A stretch of DNA of 64,000 nucleotides from Pseudaminobacter sp040045035 (GCF_040045035.1 NZ_JBDZDS010000009.1:192091-256090); one strand, 5' to 3'. Positions 26,050-38,823 are shown, counted from the stretch's first letter. The notes: generated from the letters alone by a model not told the origin. Numbers and translations are program-made.

Positions 26050-26550
26050 ATGACCATGCCTGAGGCCGGCGCGACAGCTGGGCAACAGGTGGTGCGGCTG
26101 CGCTACGACCTCGACTGCACATTGCAGGCGCCGGTCTGGCCGGCCGGTTTTGCCCTGCGCACGCTTTTGTCTCCCGCCGACGCGGCCGCCCTGCACGCGC
26201 TGCTGACAGAGGTGTTCCCTGAGCGCCGGGACGAACCCTTCGATGCCTGGTGGCAAAAGCTCTCGACCGACGACGAATTCGACCCCGCGCTGTGCTTTCT
26301 GGTGTTTGACGCCGCGGGAGGGCTCGTGGCCGCCGCGCAATGCTGGACCAGCGCCTATCTGAAGGACCTTGCCGTGCGGCCCGACGCGCGCCGGCTGGGG
26401 CTGGGCGAGGCGCTGCTCCGGCAGGTTTTTTACGCCTTCCATGCGCGCGGCGCGGCCCATGTCGACCTCAAGACCGACCTCATCGAAAACCGCGACGCCG
26501 TGCGGCTCTATGAACGGCTCGGGATGCGCCGCGTGGCGTTGGCGGGCTAA
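26050..26550 (+). CDS. GNAT-family N-acetyltransferase
   Basis: 166 residues from ATG 26050; ATG 26056 has a better distance from the GGGAG at 26041-26045. GNAT motifs: AYLKDLAVRPDARRLGLGEA (the acetyl-CoA pyrophosphate loop) and NRDAVRLYERLGMRRVALAG (motif B). The N-terminal part (LSPADAAALHALLTEVFPER) resembles other alphaproteobacterial acetyltransferases. The substrate is unknown. The region after it, towards carB, is non-coding and then AT-rich foreign-looking DNA. Confidence 0.87.
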   Translation: MTMPEAGATAGQQVVRLRYDLDCTLQAPVWPAGFALRTLLSPADAAALHALLTEVFPERRDEPFDAWWQKLSTDDEFDPALCFLVFDAAGGLVAAAQCWTSAYLKDLAVRPDARRLGLGEALLRQVFYAFHARGAAHVDLKTDLIENRDAVRLYERLGMRRVALAG

Positions 26551-27184
26551 CGGCGGCGCCAACCTCCCTCATTCTGAGGAGGCGCGAAGCGTCGTCTCGA
26601 AGAACGCGCCTATTCATCGCCACGCCCGGTTTTCACCGTCTGGCCATTTCAAAGAACCTGGGAAGACGGGCGGTCGTCGGACGCGCTCATCTAAGTTTTA
26701 TCTGCGGCCCTTCGACCGCCCGTTCGATGCTCTTGCCCCCGCTCAGTCGCCTCCACATTCGCGTGGCCAGCCGCCGCCAAGGCCCGGGCTTGGGGGCTCA
26801 TCACCCAGCAGCGCCACCGTAGCGCCACCAGCCCGGACAATCGCCTGCCTCCACGTGCATCCGGTTCATGACCCGTGTTCCCGTGAGGCCGATGGGGGAG
26901 GATTATGAGGGAGGCGTGAACGTGGGGGATGAAAAAGCATTATTGGCGGTGCTGATGACCGGAAAATCAACGGCTTGCGCCAAAGGCGTGGTGGATTCTA
27001 TTCGCGTTGGAGGCTTCCGTGCCGGCGCCCAGGTGTGGCCCTCATCGCGACATCCGGGCAACGTGATCGGCCCAAGGGATGTCGCCATTGCCGAAAAACT
27101 CGGCGCCTTCGCCGTCCTCGGGCTTAACCCGAGGATCATTCCAATTGGCGGTCAAAAAATATGGTGGACAGCGATAGAAGTACG
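26551..27184. other. intergenic stretch with repeat remnants, no confident gene
   Basis: CTCATTCTGAGGAGGCGCGAAG (26568-26589) resembles a dispersed 'TCCTGAGGAG' intergenic repeat. An inverted repeat CGGGCGGTCG / CGACCGCCCG lies at 26667-26676 and 26713-26722. Two opposite short frames cover 26903-27139. On the plus strand GTG 26923 has GGGAGG seven bases upstream, so a small or truncated gene running into the AT-rich segment is possible, but its product is not recognised. The base composition changes sharply near 27150-27185. Confidence 0.4.
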
Positions 27185-28753
27185 CTATGCCATTAGCGTT
27201 GTTGCATACTGCGCCAGCATCTCTGTTCGCTTATTGATAAAAATATCATAATCAAGGTCCGCAGTATCCTTGGGGCAAAGTGCCCGGTCAAGATATTCAG
27301 GGCGCTGTTCATTGGGTATTTCGTTTATATACAAATTTGGCGCTTTATCTTTTATATTGTTATTGTCAGATCTCGTTAAAAAACAAATATTTGAAAGCAC
27401 ATTTATTTCACGTTTATCCAATCCTTTGCGCTCTAGGTGCGCCTGAGGGAAGATGTGATGATATTCGTGCTTACTTCCTTTCTTCAGGACCAAATCGGTA
27501 TCAACCCGCGCCCCGCTGATGAAGGAACGAGGGTCATTCCTATTTAACATAATTATCAGCGTCTTAGAGTTCGCTGTTCCCGATGAAAAATTCCCGCTCC
27601 GGAAATCCACTCGAATTTCAGCCTTTGGCTGTTTAAATTCGTAGTTCGGATCGTTCTTAAGGGCAATCATCTCGGATATGTCTGTCGCTTGTCTTTCATT
27701 CACATCTGACGAGAAGCGACGACCGAGGACTGAGCGCCAGAACCACCTCTCTAGAATGCTTCTTTGCCTGTCATTGTAGCTTACGCCATCTGCCGAAGTT
27801 GTCGCAAAATAGCAGCTTAGAGGTACCAATATGCCAGGGAATGGGAGAAGCTTGAAGTGTGTAATATGTAGCTGCTTTTTTAGGAAATCGATTGCACCCA
27901 GAATGCCATTCTCGATCTCAACAAATCGGCCACGGATATCAGCGCCTTGTAAGTCAAGAATTTTGCTTGGCGTAGTTTCCCCTGTGATCACGCCTGCGCA
28001 TATTCTCAGCTGAAGATCTTTATCTACGATCAGATCGTCGTAACCATGCGATGCGATTTTGGTTTGTAGTTCCCCAAACTTTTCGACCAAATCAAAGTCT
28101 TCTGACCAGCTCCACGCAGAAAGTAGTTCAAAGACGTTAAGTTCTGTTCCGGATCGATTAATGCGTTCAAATACGATTGCAACTGCATTTCGATCGCTCG
28201 ATTCAAACGTTTCGTTCTGAATTAAGTATTCACGAAAGCGTGATGCCATATTATCTATGCGATCCAGTATTTCGTCTGGAAACTGCAGCATAGCTTTCCG
28301 GTAGGAAGGCGGGTCAAATATCGTTTTGACCGGAAAATGTCGATTGGGGTCGACTTCTCCGTCTTCCAGCGCCATGAATAATGATTCTTGTATATTCTCT
28401 TTTGCATATACATCAAAATAGATGTCTATCCAGTCACTGCTGATTGGTTTTAGTTCATTTTGAAATGTGCTGAATAGACTAGTTAATCTTTGCTGTCCGT
28501 CCAATACATAATTTACGGGATAATCTTTTGCTGGCTCTGGAAGCTGAAAAGAACCAAGATTCTTTTCGGTGATTAGTCTTGTGTCTGTACGCCAAAGAAT
28601 GACAGTCCCTATGGGGAATCCCTTATATATGCTGTCAAGCAAGAATGAAACCTGCTCAGGTTCCCAGACAAAATCTCGCTGGAATGCCGGAATTCTAATA
28701 TCGCCACTCGTGGCACGATCTATGAGCCTGCGAATGCTAAGCTGATCCCCCAT
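27185..28753 (-). CDS. DUF262 / DUF1524 (HNH) protein, GmrSD-like type IV restriction or defence nuclease
   Basis: 522 residues from ATG 28753, with GGAGG upstream. The N-terminal DUF262 domain has IPAFQRDFVWEPEQVSFLLD (22-41) and the nucleotide-binding signature VLDGQQRLTSLF (83-94), with YKGFPIGTVILWR between. The C-terminal third carries an HNH-type nuclease: HEYHHIFPQAHLERKG (429-444), NVLSNICFLTRSDNNNIKDK. This DUF262 + DUF1524 fusion is the GmrSD-like layout: an NTP-dependent enzyme that cuts modified phage DNA, and related stand-alone defence proteins. The gene is markedly AT-rich, with A/T third bases unlike all neighbours, and is probably horizontally acquired. Which DNA modification it recognises, if any, is unknown. 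Confidence 0.86.
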   Translation of the reverse strand: MGDQLSIRRLIDRATSGDIRIPAFQRDFVWEPEQVSFLLDSIYKGFPIGTVILWRTDTRLITEKNLGSFQLPEPAKDYPVNYVLDGQQRLTSLFSTFQNELKPISSDWIDIYFDVYAKENIQESLFMALEDGEVDPNRHFPVKTIFDPPSYRKAMLQFPDEILDRIDNMASRFREYLIQNETFESSDRNAVAIVFERINRSGTELNVFELLSAWSWSEDFDLVEKFGELQTKIASHGYDDLIVDKDLQLRICAGVITGETTPSKILDLQGADIRGRFVEIENGILGAIDFLKKQLHITHFKLLPFPGILVPLSCYFATTSADGVSYNDRQRSILERWFWRSVLGRRFSSDVNERQATDISEMIALKNDPNYEFKQPKAEIRVDFRSGNFSSGTANSKTLIIMLNRNDPRSFISGARVDTDLVLKKGSKHEYHHIFPQAHLERKGLDKREINVLSNICFLTRSDNNNIKDKAPNLYINEIPNEQRPEYLDRALCPKDTADLDYDIFINKRTEMLAQYATTLMA

Positions 28754-28823
28754 TTGGTATCCTCCCACCTTTGTCTACTTTGTGTGTAATGGCTATGGCG
28801 TGCCAATTAATCTTCTTGCAAAT

Positions 28824-32300
<3,477 letters not shown>

Positions 32301-32846
32301 GGTCGGGTCCGTTCGTCGTTGGCTCTGCGCAAAACCCCGGCGCGGGAAATGCCCGGCCGGTGGGGGTGCAGAGTCTGTTGTCAGGCTAAGGGCGCCTTAT
32401 AGGCAAATGCCGCCGCGCTTGTAACCCCAAATATGCGTGAATCTTTGCGACTTTTCGGCATGGCAGCCATGCGGGCGGGGAGGGGGCCTCGATCGCAGCT
32501 CTGCTTCGGCCGTTCGGCGTTTGCAGGACGCATGGCGACGCAGGCGCATTCTTGCTTGCCGGTCGGCATGGGAAGCAGCTGCGACCCTACTACGACGTTC
32601 GAAATGCCGAGCTGAACGATTAGAGTAAGCTGTTAGTACAACGGCGGCTTCGTTGCGAAATTACGGCATAGCTGCCGTTATCGTGGGAATGCCACCTATC
32701 CGATTTCCACGGGCATAGGGTCTGGGAAGTCAGCAACGATTCAAGTCGTTCGTGGTTTCGAATTTCACCACTTCTGACGATCCTTGTGGATGTGCCGCCA
32801 CAATCCATTGAAGCAAAATACAGTACCGGCCAATCTGGCAGTCGAC
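32301..32846. other. intergenic region between carB and the Thoeris genes
   Basis: Probably holds the carB promoter and leader (first ~150 bases) and the promoter of the thsA-thsB cassette. A perfect hairpin ACGGCA-TAGC-TGCCGT lies at 32664-32679. From about 32600 on the DNA is less GC-rich than around it. No frame with a credible start is seen. Confidence 0.5.
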
Positions 32847-33710
32847 ATGGCGAATCATCTCATCAAATCTTTAACTGTCGGGTTTCAACGACGCTGGAGA
32901 GCCGGACTGACGCAGGCCTTTGGTGTGGCCGGAGCGATCTGGCTAGTCACTGAAATAGTGACTCGCGTCTCCAGTTCGGCAGACGATTGGCTGACCGCCA
33001 ACGGAGACGTTTACTTGGGCGGCGTCCTGCTCGTAGGGGCTGTGTGGTTTGTCGCCTACTCCTACGAACAGCGAAAGGTGAAATTTCAGGTTCCGACCAC
33101 AGACAGCTACATCACAATCAAGTTCGGTAACCTCTTTGAAGAGAGGTCGGACTGGCTGATTGGCGTTAATGAGTTCTTCGACGGCCGTCTTGGACAAGTG
33201 GTTGCAAAGACCACAGTACACGGGCAGTTCATCACTAACGTATTTCACGGTGACGAGACGCGATTTCGAGACGCAGTGACAGCAGCGCTGGCCGGCGTGC
33301 CTAACACACACACTGCCAGGGTGAACTTGCCAGCGCACTCCTACAAGATTGGCACCACGGCCGTCGTAGCTAACGGGTCACAGAAGGCGTTCCTCGTGGC
33401 TATGTCCCGAACCGACCTCATAACGCACAAGGCTGCATCAACGGTGCCCATGCTTTGGTGCGCGATGAAGGGCGCGCTTGAATCAGTAAAGAATTATGGC
33501 AACGGCGAGCCTCTTGCGCTGCCGCTGATCGGCAACGGCCTTTCCTGCGTCAACATAGAACCGCAACACCTGCTCAGGCTTATCACACTAGCTTTGGTGG
33601 ACTTTGGGCGAAAAGACAGTCTGCCCAAGCAAGTGACTATTGTGGTGCCTGAGGGATGCTTTGAACAACTCGATATCCGCGAAATCAGGCGAGATTGGAT
33701 GAAGCGCTAA
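32847..33710 (+). CDS. thsA: Thoeris type II effector ThsA: two-helix membrane protein with DUF6430-type macrodomain
   Basis: 287 residues from ATG 32847 (weak ribosome site; ATG 32790 and TTG 32784 are in frame upstream). Two membrane helices: about 21-39 (LTQAFGVAGAIWLVTEIVT) and 55-72 (VYLGGVLLVGAVWFVAYS). From about 85 a macrodomain of the DUF6430 type: ITIKFGNLFEERSDWLIGVN, EFFDGRLGQVVAKTTVHGQF, ALPLIGNGLSC (ligand loop) and a final strand TIVVPEGCF. In type II Thoeris this TM-macro protein is the effector: its macrodomain senses an ADP-ribose-type signal made by the TIR partner and the membrane part is thought to disrupt the membrane. It overlaps thsB (TAATG). Confidence 0.83.
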   Translation: MANHLIKSLTVGFQRRWRAGLTQAFGVAGAIWLVTEIVTRVSSSADDWLTANGDVYLGGVLLVGAVWFVAYSYEQRKVKFQVPTTDSYITIKFGNLFEERSDWLIGVNEFFDGRLGQVVAKTTVHGQFITNVFHGDETRFRDAVTAALAGVPNTHTARVNLPAHSYKIGTTAVVANGSQKAFLVAMSRTDLITHKAASTVPMLWCAMKGALESVKNYGNGEPLALPLIGNGLSCVNIEPQHLLRLITLALVDFGRKDSLPKQVTIVVPEGCFEQLDIREIRRDWMKR

Positions 33711-34261
33711 TGGCCTATCGCAACGGCACCTACATTGCGTTCCACGCAGAAGGCAACCCTGACCCTACCGCTTCAGACATCAAGTACTACCGCGCGCTGA
33801 TGATGTGGCACGCCAATGACAAGATCGAATTCAAGCTGGTGAACAGCCACGAGAAAGTGGCCGCAGTGCGGGACACAAGTCAGGCAGCGACGATCAAACG
33901 GAGCCTGAGGGCGAGACTCGATAATTCAAAGAACATGGTCCTCATTATCGGCCAGCGGACTAGGTTCGATATGGACTTCGTGCCCTATGAGATCGCCTAC
34001 GCGGTGGACACCTGTCGCATCCCCATTATTGCTACGTACCCGGGTCAGTCTGTCATTCGGGTCCCCAACGCCCTGAGATCGCTGTGGCCCGAGGCGCTGC
34101 GGACCAGGATAGACAACGGCGCGGCTAGCGTCATCCACATCCCTTTCAATCAGAAGGCAATTCAGGACGCCATCGGCCAGTTCAGTCACAACAATCTCCC
34201 GTTGGGCGGAGGGCTCGGGTTCTACAACGATGATGCCTATAGGTCGTTCGGGCTGCTCTAA
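33710..34261 (+). CDS. thsB: Thoeris TIR-domain protein ThsB (DUF1863-like)
   Basis: 183 residues; the ATG shares a base with the thsA stop (TAATG), so translation is coupled. A TIR-like fold of the DUF1863/ThsB type: TYIAFHAEGNPDPTASDIKY (first strand and loop), FKLVNSHEK, KNMVLIIGQRTRFDMDFVPY, EIAYAVDTCRIPIIATYPG. Glu94 in FVPYEIAYAVD is at the place of the catalytic Glu of TIR NAD+ hydrolases. ThsB proteins sense phage infection and turn NAD+ into a nucleotide signal for ThsA; in type II systems the reported signal is histidine-ADP-ribose. The first strand and the WxxxE-like region differ from type I ThsB, as expected. Confidence 0.82.
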   Translation: MAYRNGTYIAFHAEGNPDPTASDIKYYRALMMWHANDKIEFKLVNSHEKVAAVRDTSQAATIKRSLRARLDNSKNMVLIIGQRTRFDMDFVPYEIAYAVDTCRIPIIATYPGQSVIRVPNALRSLWPEALRTRIDNGAASVIHIPFNQKAIQDAIGQFSHNNLPLGGGLGFYNDDAYRSFGLL

Positions 34262-34480
34262 GCCAAAACGATGCTTGCTTAAGCTGGCGGCTCACACTGC
34301 ACTTAGATCCGCGGATCTCGGCGGCAGAGTCCAACAATCGCGACTCCATAACCTGCGCCCCCATTCAATAGACTATTAGCTTCTGGCTACCGGCCTCAAT
34401 ATACGTGGCGAAGGTCTTCTCCCGGGCAATGGCGGCGGAGAAGGGCGAAATGCTTGTCAGGAATGGGCCGGGAATTGAGC
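34262..34480. other. gap after thsB with a possible gene remnant
   Basis: No complete gene. On the minus strand a frame ending at 34365 (stop after QKLIVY) reads back through ATYIEAGSQ and SPFSAAIAREKTF into the neighbouring reductase region; it looks like the C-terminal scrap of a former gene, not identified. The right boundary of the inserted Thoeris DNA probably falls here, where GC rises again. Confidence 0.3.
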
Positions 34481-35161
34481 TCACGCCGACTTCAGCTTCC
34501 TCTCCATCTCCGCCAGTCCGCGCCGGCGTTCCAGTTCCGCCTCGCTCGGATTTTCCAGCCCGAAGTCGCCGGTCTCGACCTCGCCGTCGCGCTCGTAGGA
34601 CGCGACGATGACGCCTTTCGGAGTGATCAGGCTGTCGGTCAGCTTGAGCGCCGCCGGCAAGGTGCCGGACCCGAACAGCTTCTTGCCGCTGCCGAGCACT
34701 GTCGGCATGACGATCAGCTGGAAGCGGTCGATGAGGTCGTGCGCCAGCAGCTGCTGGATGAGCTGGCTGGAACCCTGGATGAGGAGGTCCGGCCCGTCGC
34801 TCCGCTTCAGCGCGCGCAATGACGCGGGGACGTCCTCGCCGAGCCATGTGGTGTTCTGCCAGGTGAGGCTCTCAGGCTCGTGGGTGGCGACAAATTTGGT
34901 CACGCCATCGAACAGCGGGCCGATCGGATCGTCCTTCGCATAGGGCCAATGGGCGGCGAAGATGTCATAGGTGCGCCGGCCTAGAAGCAGGTCGAAGGGT
35001 CGCTCGAACAGCTTGCCCATGACGCCGCCCACTGCCTCGTCGAAATGGGGCGCCGCCCAGCCTTCATGCTGGAAGCCGCCGGTGGGGTCTTCTTGCGGGC
35101 CTCCGGGCGCCTGCATGACGCCATCGAGGCTGACGAAGACTGTGGCATTGATGGTTCTCAT
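34481..35161 (-). CDS. dihydrofolate reductase family protein (RibD C-terminal-like)
   Basis: 226 residues from ATG 35161, which has GGGAG seven bases upstream. DHFR-fold motifs: TINATVFVSLDGVMQAPGGP, FDLLLGRRTYDIFAAHWPYA, LLIQGSSQLIQQLLAHDLID and LIVMPTVLGSGKKLF. These match the YyaP/YwjB-type RibD_C proteins that bind NADPH but are not classical folate enzymes; the substrate is unknown. The C-terminus has an extra charged helix (SEAELERRRGLAEMERKLKS). The DNA upstream of it is a junction of gene remnants. Confidence 0.88.
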   Translation of the reverse strand: MRTINATVFVSLDGVMQAPGGPQEDPTGGFQHEGWAAPHFDEAVGGVMGKLFERPFDLLLGRRTYDIFAAHWPYAKDDPIGPLFDGVTKFVATHEPESLTWQNTTWLGEDVPASLRALKRSDGPDLLIQGSSQLIQQLLAHDLIDRFQLIVMPTVLGSGKKLFGSGTLPAALKLTDSLITPKGVIVASYERDGEVETGDFGLENPSEAELERRRGLAEMERKLKSA

Positions 35162-35267
35162 GATGTGTCTCCCGAATTGGCTTGAGGCCGCTGATGGACC
35201 GAGGACGCACGGCAAGCCGCGATCCCGACATTCATGGAATTCAATTTCTTGTCCGGTGCGGACGCTG

Positions 35268-35370
35268 TCAGTCTTCCAGCTCGACCGGCAGGGGCAGATC
35301 CTCGGCCGAGGCCACGACCGAATCGAGCAGGCACGGGAAGAGCTTGTCAAGGTCTTCGCGGCGCAGCGAG
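35268..35370 (-). pseudogene. C-terminal remnant of an unidentified gene
   Basis: On the minus strand, a frame with good codon usage, reading REDLDKLFPCLLDSVVASAE and PLPVELED before a stop at 35268-35270, begins without a start at the junction with the MFS remnant. It looks like the last ~33 residues of a gene whose 5' part was lost in the same deletion. The family is not recognised. Confidence 0.4.
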
Positions 35371-35901
35371 ACCGGCGGTTTCGTCGTCATCTCCTATATC
35401 GCGCCGCTGGCGATCGAGGGGGCGGGGCTGCCCAGCCTGGCGCTGCCAGGCATGCTGCTGGCCTTCGGCGCCGGCGCTGTGATCGGCAACCTGTCGAGCG
35501 GCTATCTCGCCGACCGCATCGGCGCGACGCGGGTGGTGGTGCTGTCGCTGCTCTTTACGATGATGATCTGTCTCACCATCGTCGTGACGCTGAAATTCGC
35601 GCGGTCGCACATCGCCGGGCCGATGCTGATCGGCATCATGCCGTGGGGCGTCATCGGCTGGGCCTTCCCGCCGGCGCAGGCGAGCCGCATCGTCGGATAT
35701 GCTCCCGAGGTGGCGCATCTGACGCTGTCGCTGAACGCCTCGGCGCTCTATTTCGGCATCGCCTTCGGCACGGTGATCGGCGGGCGCGTGCTGGAATTCG
35801 CCACGCCGTCCGATCTCGGCCTCGTGGCGGCGCTGTTTCCGCTGGCGGCCGTCGGGGTGCTGGTGGCGGGGCTGAGGTCGCGCCGTCTCGCCGAGGCTTG
35901 A
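35371..35901 (+). pseudogene. MFS transporter, 5'-truncated
   Basis: About 175 residues with six membrane helices, the C-terminal half of an arabinose-efflux-type MFS protein: FVVISYIAPLAIEGAGLPSL, GAVIGNLSSGYLADRIGATR (the conserved inter-helix loop), and a final GVLVAGLRSRR. The first six helices and any start are absent; upstream, the open frame continues only into unrelated sequence (the minus-strand remnant at 35268-35370). A deletion therefore joined two gene fragments. The 170 bases after it, up to 36071, show no gene. Confidence 0.75.
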
Positions 35902-36071
35902 GGGGAGGTAGGCGGTCTGAGGGTCCAAAAACGGGCCCGGGTTCGGCATTTCGGCGGCGAGCGCGCGAGGATTTTCTTTCAAGCGACCTTGCCAATTAGA
36001 TGAATTTCGAACCCTGCCAAGAAAGCCAAAGTTAAGCACTCTGTATTACCGTGGCCTAATCGGGAGCTGAC

Positions 36072-38768
36072 GTGTGTGTCAGTCGGGTCGGGGGCGGCTT
36101 GAATTTGAGATTCAAATTCAAAAGGTTGCGAAGTGTAGTGCTGTCGTGGACGAACTTGCCGGCGGCAATCGCGCTGGTGGTGGTGGCGATATTTGGCTTT
36201 TATGCCGACTATCAGAACAGGGTTCTTTTCGAGCAGTCGCTGCGTGCCGACGTATCTGCTCAGGTCAGTCTTTTGCGCGCGAAGCTCGAAGGCAATATCA
36301 ACGGCAATATCCAGCTGGTGCGCGGCCTTGTCGCCACTGTGACGACCGAGCCGAATATGACCCAGGCGCGCTTTTCCGAGCTTGGCGCAAACATATTTCG
36401 CGAGGACTCCCAGTTACGGAGCATCGCTGCTGCCCCGAACCTGATCGTTTCGCTCGTCTATCCGCTGGAGGGTAACGAGCGGGCGATCGGCCTGAACTAC
36501 AGGAACAATGAGGCGCAGCGCGAAGCCGCGTCGCGGGCGCGTCTGACCGGCCAGATGGTGCTGGCCGGGCCAGTCGATCTGGTTCAGGGCGGAAGGGCCT
36601 TCATAGCGCGCTTTCCCGTGTTCCTCACCGATCGGCAGGGCAAGCAGCAGTTCTGGGGCATCGTTTCGGCCCTCGTCGACACCGACCGGCTCTATCGGGA
36701 CAGCGGGCTGTACGACCCCGATCTGCGTATCGACGTGACCCTGGTCGGGAAGGACGCGCTCGGAGGCGACGGCAGGCTCTTCTTCGGCAGTGAAAAGCTT
36801 CTCGACGACAGCCCGGTAACCGCCGACGTCATGGTGCCTTCGGGGGCCTGGCAGATCGCCGCCGTGCCGAAGTCCGGCTGGGAGAGGACGCCGCGCGACG
36901 CGTGGCTGCTGCGAGGGCTTGTCGCCATCGCGGGCGCCCTGGTGGTGATCCCGATCCTGATCGGCGGCCGGCTGGTGCACGAACGGCAGACGCATTTCCA
37001 TGAGCTCGAACGCAGCGAGGGCCAGTTGCAGCGGCTTTCGCGCCGCCTCGAAATGGCGCTCGACGCCTCGCAGATCGGCGTGTGGGAGCTCGACCTGAAC
37101 ACAAACGAGGCCTCCTGGGACGATCGGCTCCATGAACTATTCGGGCTGGAGAACGACGGTACGCCGCGCGGCTTCGAGGATTGGTACGGCGCCGTCCATC
37201 CGGGTGATCGGGCGCAAGCCGAGCATGATTATGCGCGGGCGCTTGCAACGGGTGAGCGCTATGTTTCGCAGTATCGCGTGGTGCTTCCAAACGGCGAGAT
37301 CCGCCATATCCGGGCGCGAGCCGCCATTTTCGACCGGAATAGCGCTTCTCCCAAGATGGTGGGCGCCGAATGGGACGTGACGTCCGACGTCGAGCTCAAT
37401 ACGGATCTCGAAAGGGCAAAGAACCTGGCCGAGACGCGATACGCCCAGCTGGAAACGGCAAAGGCGCGCATCGAGCACATCGCGCTGCACGACCCTCTCA
37501 CCGGCCTGCCGAACCGGCGCTATCTCGACGAGACGCTGGATCGCATCGCCGCATTCGATCGCGATTGGGACGAGATTGCGCTGCTTCATGTCGATCTGGA
37601 CCGGTTCAAGCAGATCAACGACACGCTGGGCCACGCCGCCGGCGATGCCATGTTGATCCATGCTGCACAGGTGCTGACTGTGAATGTGCGCGCGGACGAC
37701 TTCGTCGCGCGCTTCGGGGGCGACGAATTCGTGGTGGTCTGTCATGTGGGATGCAAGGGTGGGCAGCTGGCCGCGCTGGCCGACCGCATCATCACCCAGA
37801 TGCGGCAGCCGGTTTCCTATGAGGGGCATGAGTGCCGCTTCGGCGTCAGCATCGGCATCGCCACGGATTCCGGCAAGGACTTCGACCCGCGGCAGCTTAT
37901 GGTGAACGCCGACATTGCGCTCTATCGCGCCAAGAGCCGGGGGCGGAACAGGTTCGAGTTCTTCACCGAGGACCTGCAGGCGGAGATCATCAGCACGAAG
38001 CGAACGGCTGACGAGATATTGAGCGGGCTCGAGCGTCGCGAATTCCTGGCCTACTACCAGCCGCAGTTCGATGCGCGCACGCTGGATATCGTGGGTGTGG
38101 AGGCGCTTGCGCGCTGGGACCATCCGACCGCGGGGATACTCTCGCCGGACGTCTTCCTGAAGATCGCCGAGGAACTGAACGTGGTCGCGACGATCGACCA
38201 GATGATCCTCGCGGAGGCGCTCAACCATCTCGAACAATGGCATCTGATGGGCCTGGGCGTGCCGCGAATTTCGGTCAACGTCTCGGCCCGGCGCCTGCAG
38301 GACGAGGAGCTGATGAGCAGCCTTGGCGAGCTCAACATCCGCCCGGGCACCGTGTCGTTCGAACTCGTCGAGTCCATCTTCCTCGATGAGCACGACGAGA
38401 GCGTCGTGACGAATGCGGCGCGCATCAAGGAACTCGGCATCGATATCGAGATCGACGATTTCGGGACCGGATACGCCTCGATCGTGAGCCTGCTCAAGCT
38501 CCAGCCGCGGCGGCTCAAGATCGACCGGCAGCTCGTCATGCCGATCGTTTCGTCGCCCGCCCAGCGCAGCCTTGTCCAGTCCATCATCGAAATCGGCAAG
38601 TCGCTCGACATCGAGGTCGTCGCTGAGGGTGTGGAGACGATGGAGCATGCCCGCATCCTGCGCGACCTGGGCTGCGACATGCTGCAGGGCTACGCCTTCG
38701 CACGCCCGATGAGCGCCAACGACTTCAAGGATTTCGTGCGCGGGCGCCGCTGGCGGGCGGCTTCCTGA
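36072..38768 (+). CDS. membrane CHASE-PAS-GGDEF-EAL c-di-GMP enzyme
   Basis: 898 residues from GTG 36072 (start uncertain). A helix at about 29-47, a periplasmic CHASE sensor (about 60-275, with FREDSQLRSIAAAPNLIVS and VQGGRAFIARFPVF), a second helix near 280-300, a PAS domain (about 325-440), GGDEF at 549-553 and EAL at 677-679. Both enzyme domains look active: GGDEF is intact with an inhibitory RxxD site (Arg540-Asp543); the EAL domain keeps EAL, NVSARR, IDDFGTGYAS, LKIDRQ, AEGVET and LQGY. It may therefore make or degrade c-di-GMP according to the CHASE and PAS signals. It is monocistronic. Confidence 0.93.
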   Translation: MCVSRVGGGLNLRFKFKRLRSVVLSWTNLPAAIALVVVAIFGFYADYQNRVLFEQSLRADVSAQVSLLRAKLEGNINGNIQLVRGLVATVTTEPNMTQARFSELGANIFREDSQLRSIAAAPNLIVSLVYPLEGNERAIGLNYRNNEAQREAASRARLTGQMVLAGPVDLVQGGRAFIARFPVFLTDRQGKQQFWGIVSALVDTDRLYRDSGLYDPDLRIDVTLVGKDALGGDGRLFFGSEKLLDDSPVTADVMVPSGAWQIAAVPKSGWERTPRDAWLLRGLVAIAGALVVIPILIGGRLVHERQTHFHELERSEGQLQRLSRRLEMALDASQIGVWELDLNTNEASWDDRLHELFGLENDGTPRGFEDWYGAVHPGDRAQAEHDYARALATGERYVSQYRVVLPNGEIRHIRARAAIFDRNSASPKMVGAEWDVTSDVELNTDLERAKNLAETRYAQLETAKARIEHIALHDPLTGLPNRRYLDETLDRIAAFDRDWDEIALLHVDLDRFKQINDTLGHAAGDAMLIHAAQVLTVNVRADDFVARFGGDEFVVVCHVGCKGGQLAALADRIITQMRQPVSYEGHECRFGVSIGIATDSGKDFDPRQLMVNADIALYRAKSRGRNRFEFFTEDLQAEIISTKRTADEILSGLERREFLAYYQPQFDARTLDIVGVEALARWDHPTAGILSPDVFLKIAEELNVVATIDQMILAEALNHLEQWHLMGLGVPRISVNVSARRLQDEELMSSLGELNIRPGTVSFELVESIFLDEHDESVVTNAARIKELGIDIEIDDFGTGYASIVSLLKLQPRRLKIDRQLVMPIVSSPAQRSLVQSIIEIGKSLDIEVVAEGVETMEHARILRDLGCDMLQGYAFARPMSANDFKDFVRGRRWRAAS

Positions 38769-38823
38769 GCCGGAAGCGGCGGGAGAGTGCGCGGCGCGAG
38801 ACAGGCTCGCGCCGCACGATCGG

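Noticed and set aside
26903..27139. Opposite small frames of 78 and up to 127 codons between the acetyltransferase and the DUF262 gene
   Set aside because: Neither is recognisable, and they overlap each other; only the plus-strand GTG at 26923 has a ribosome-like site, so it is noted but not called.
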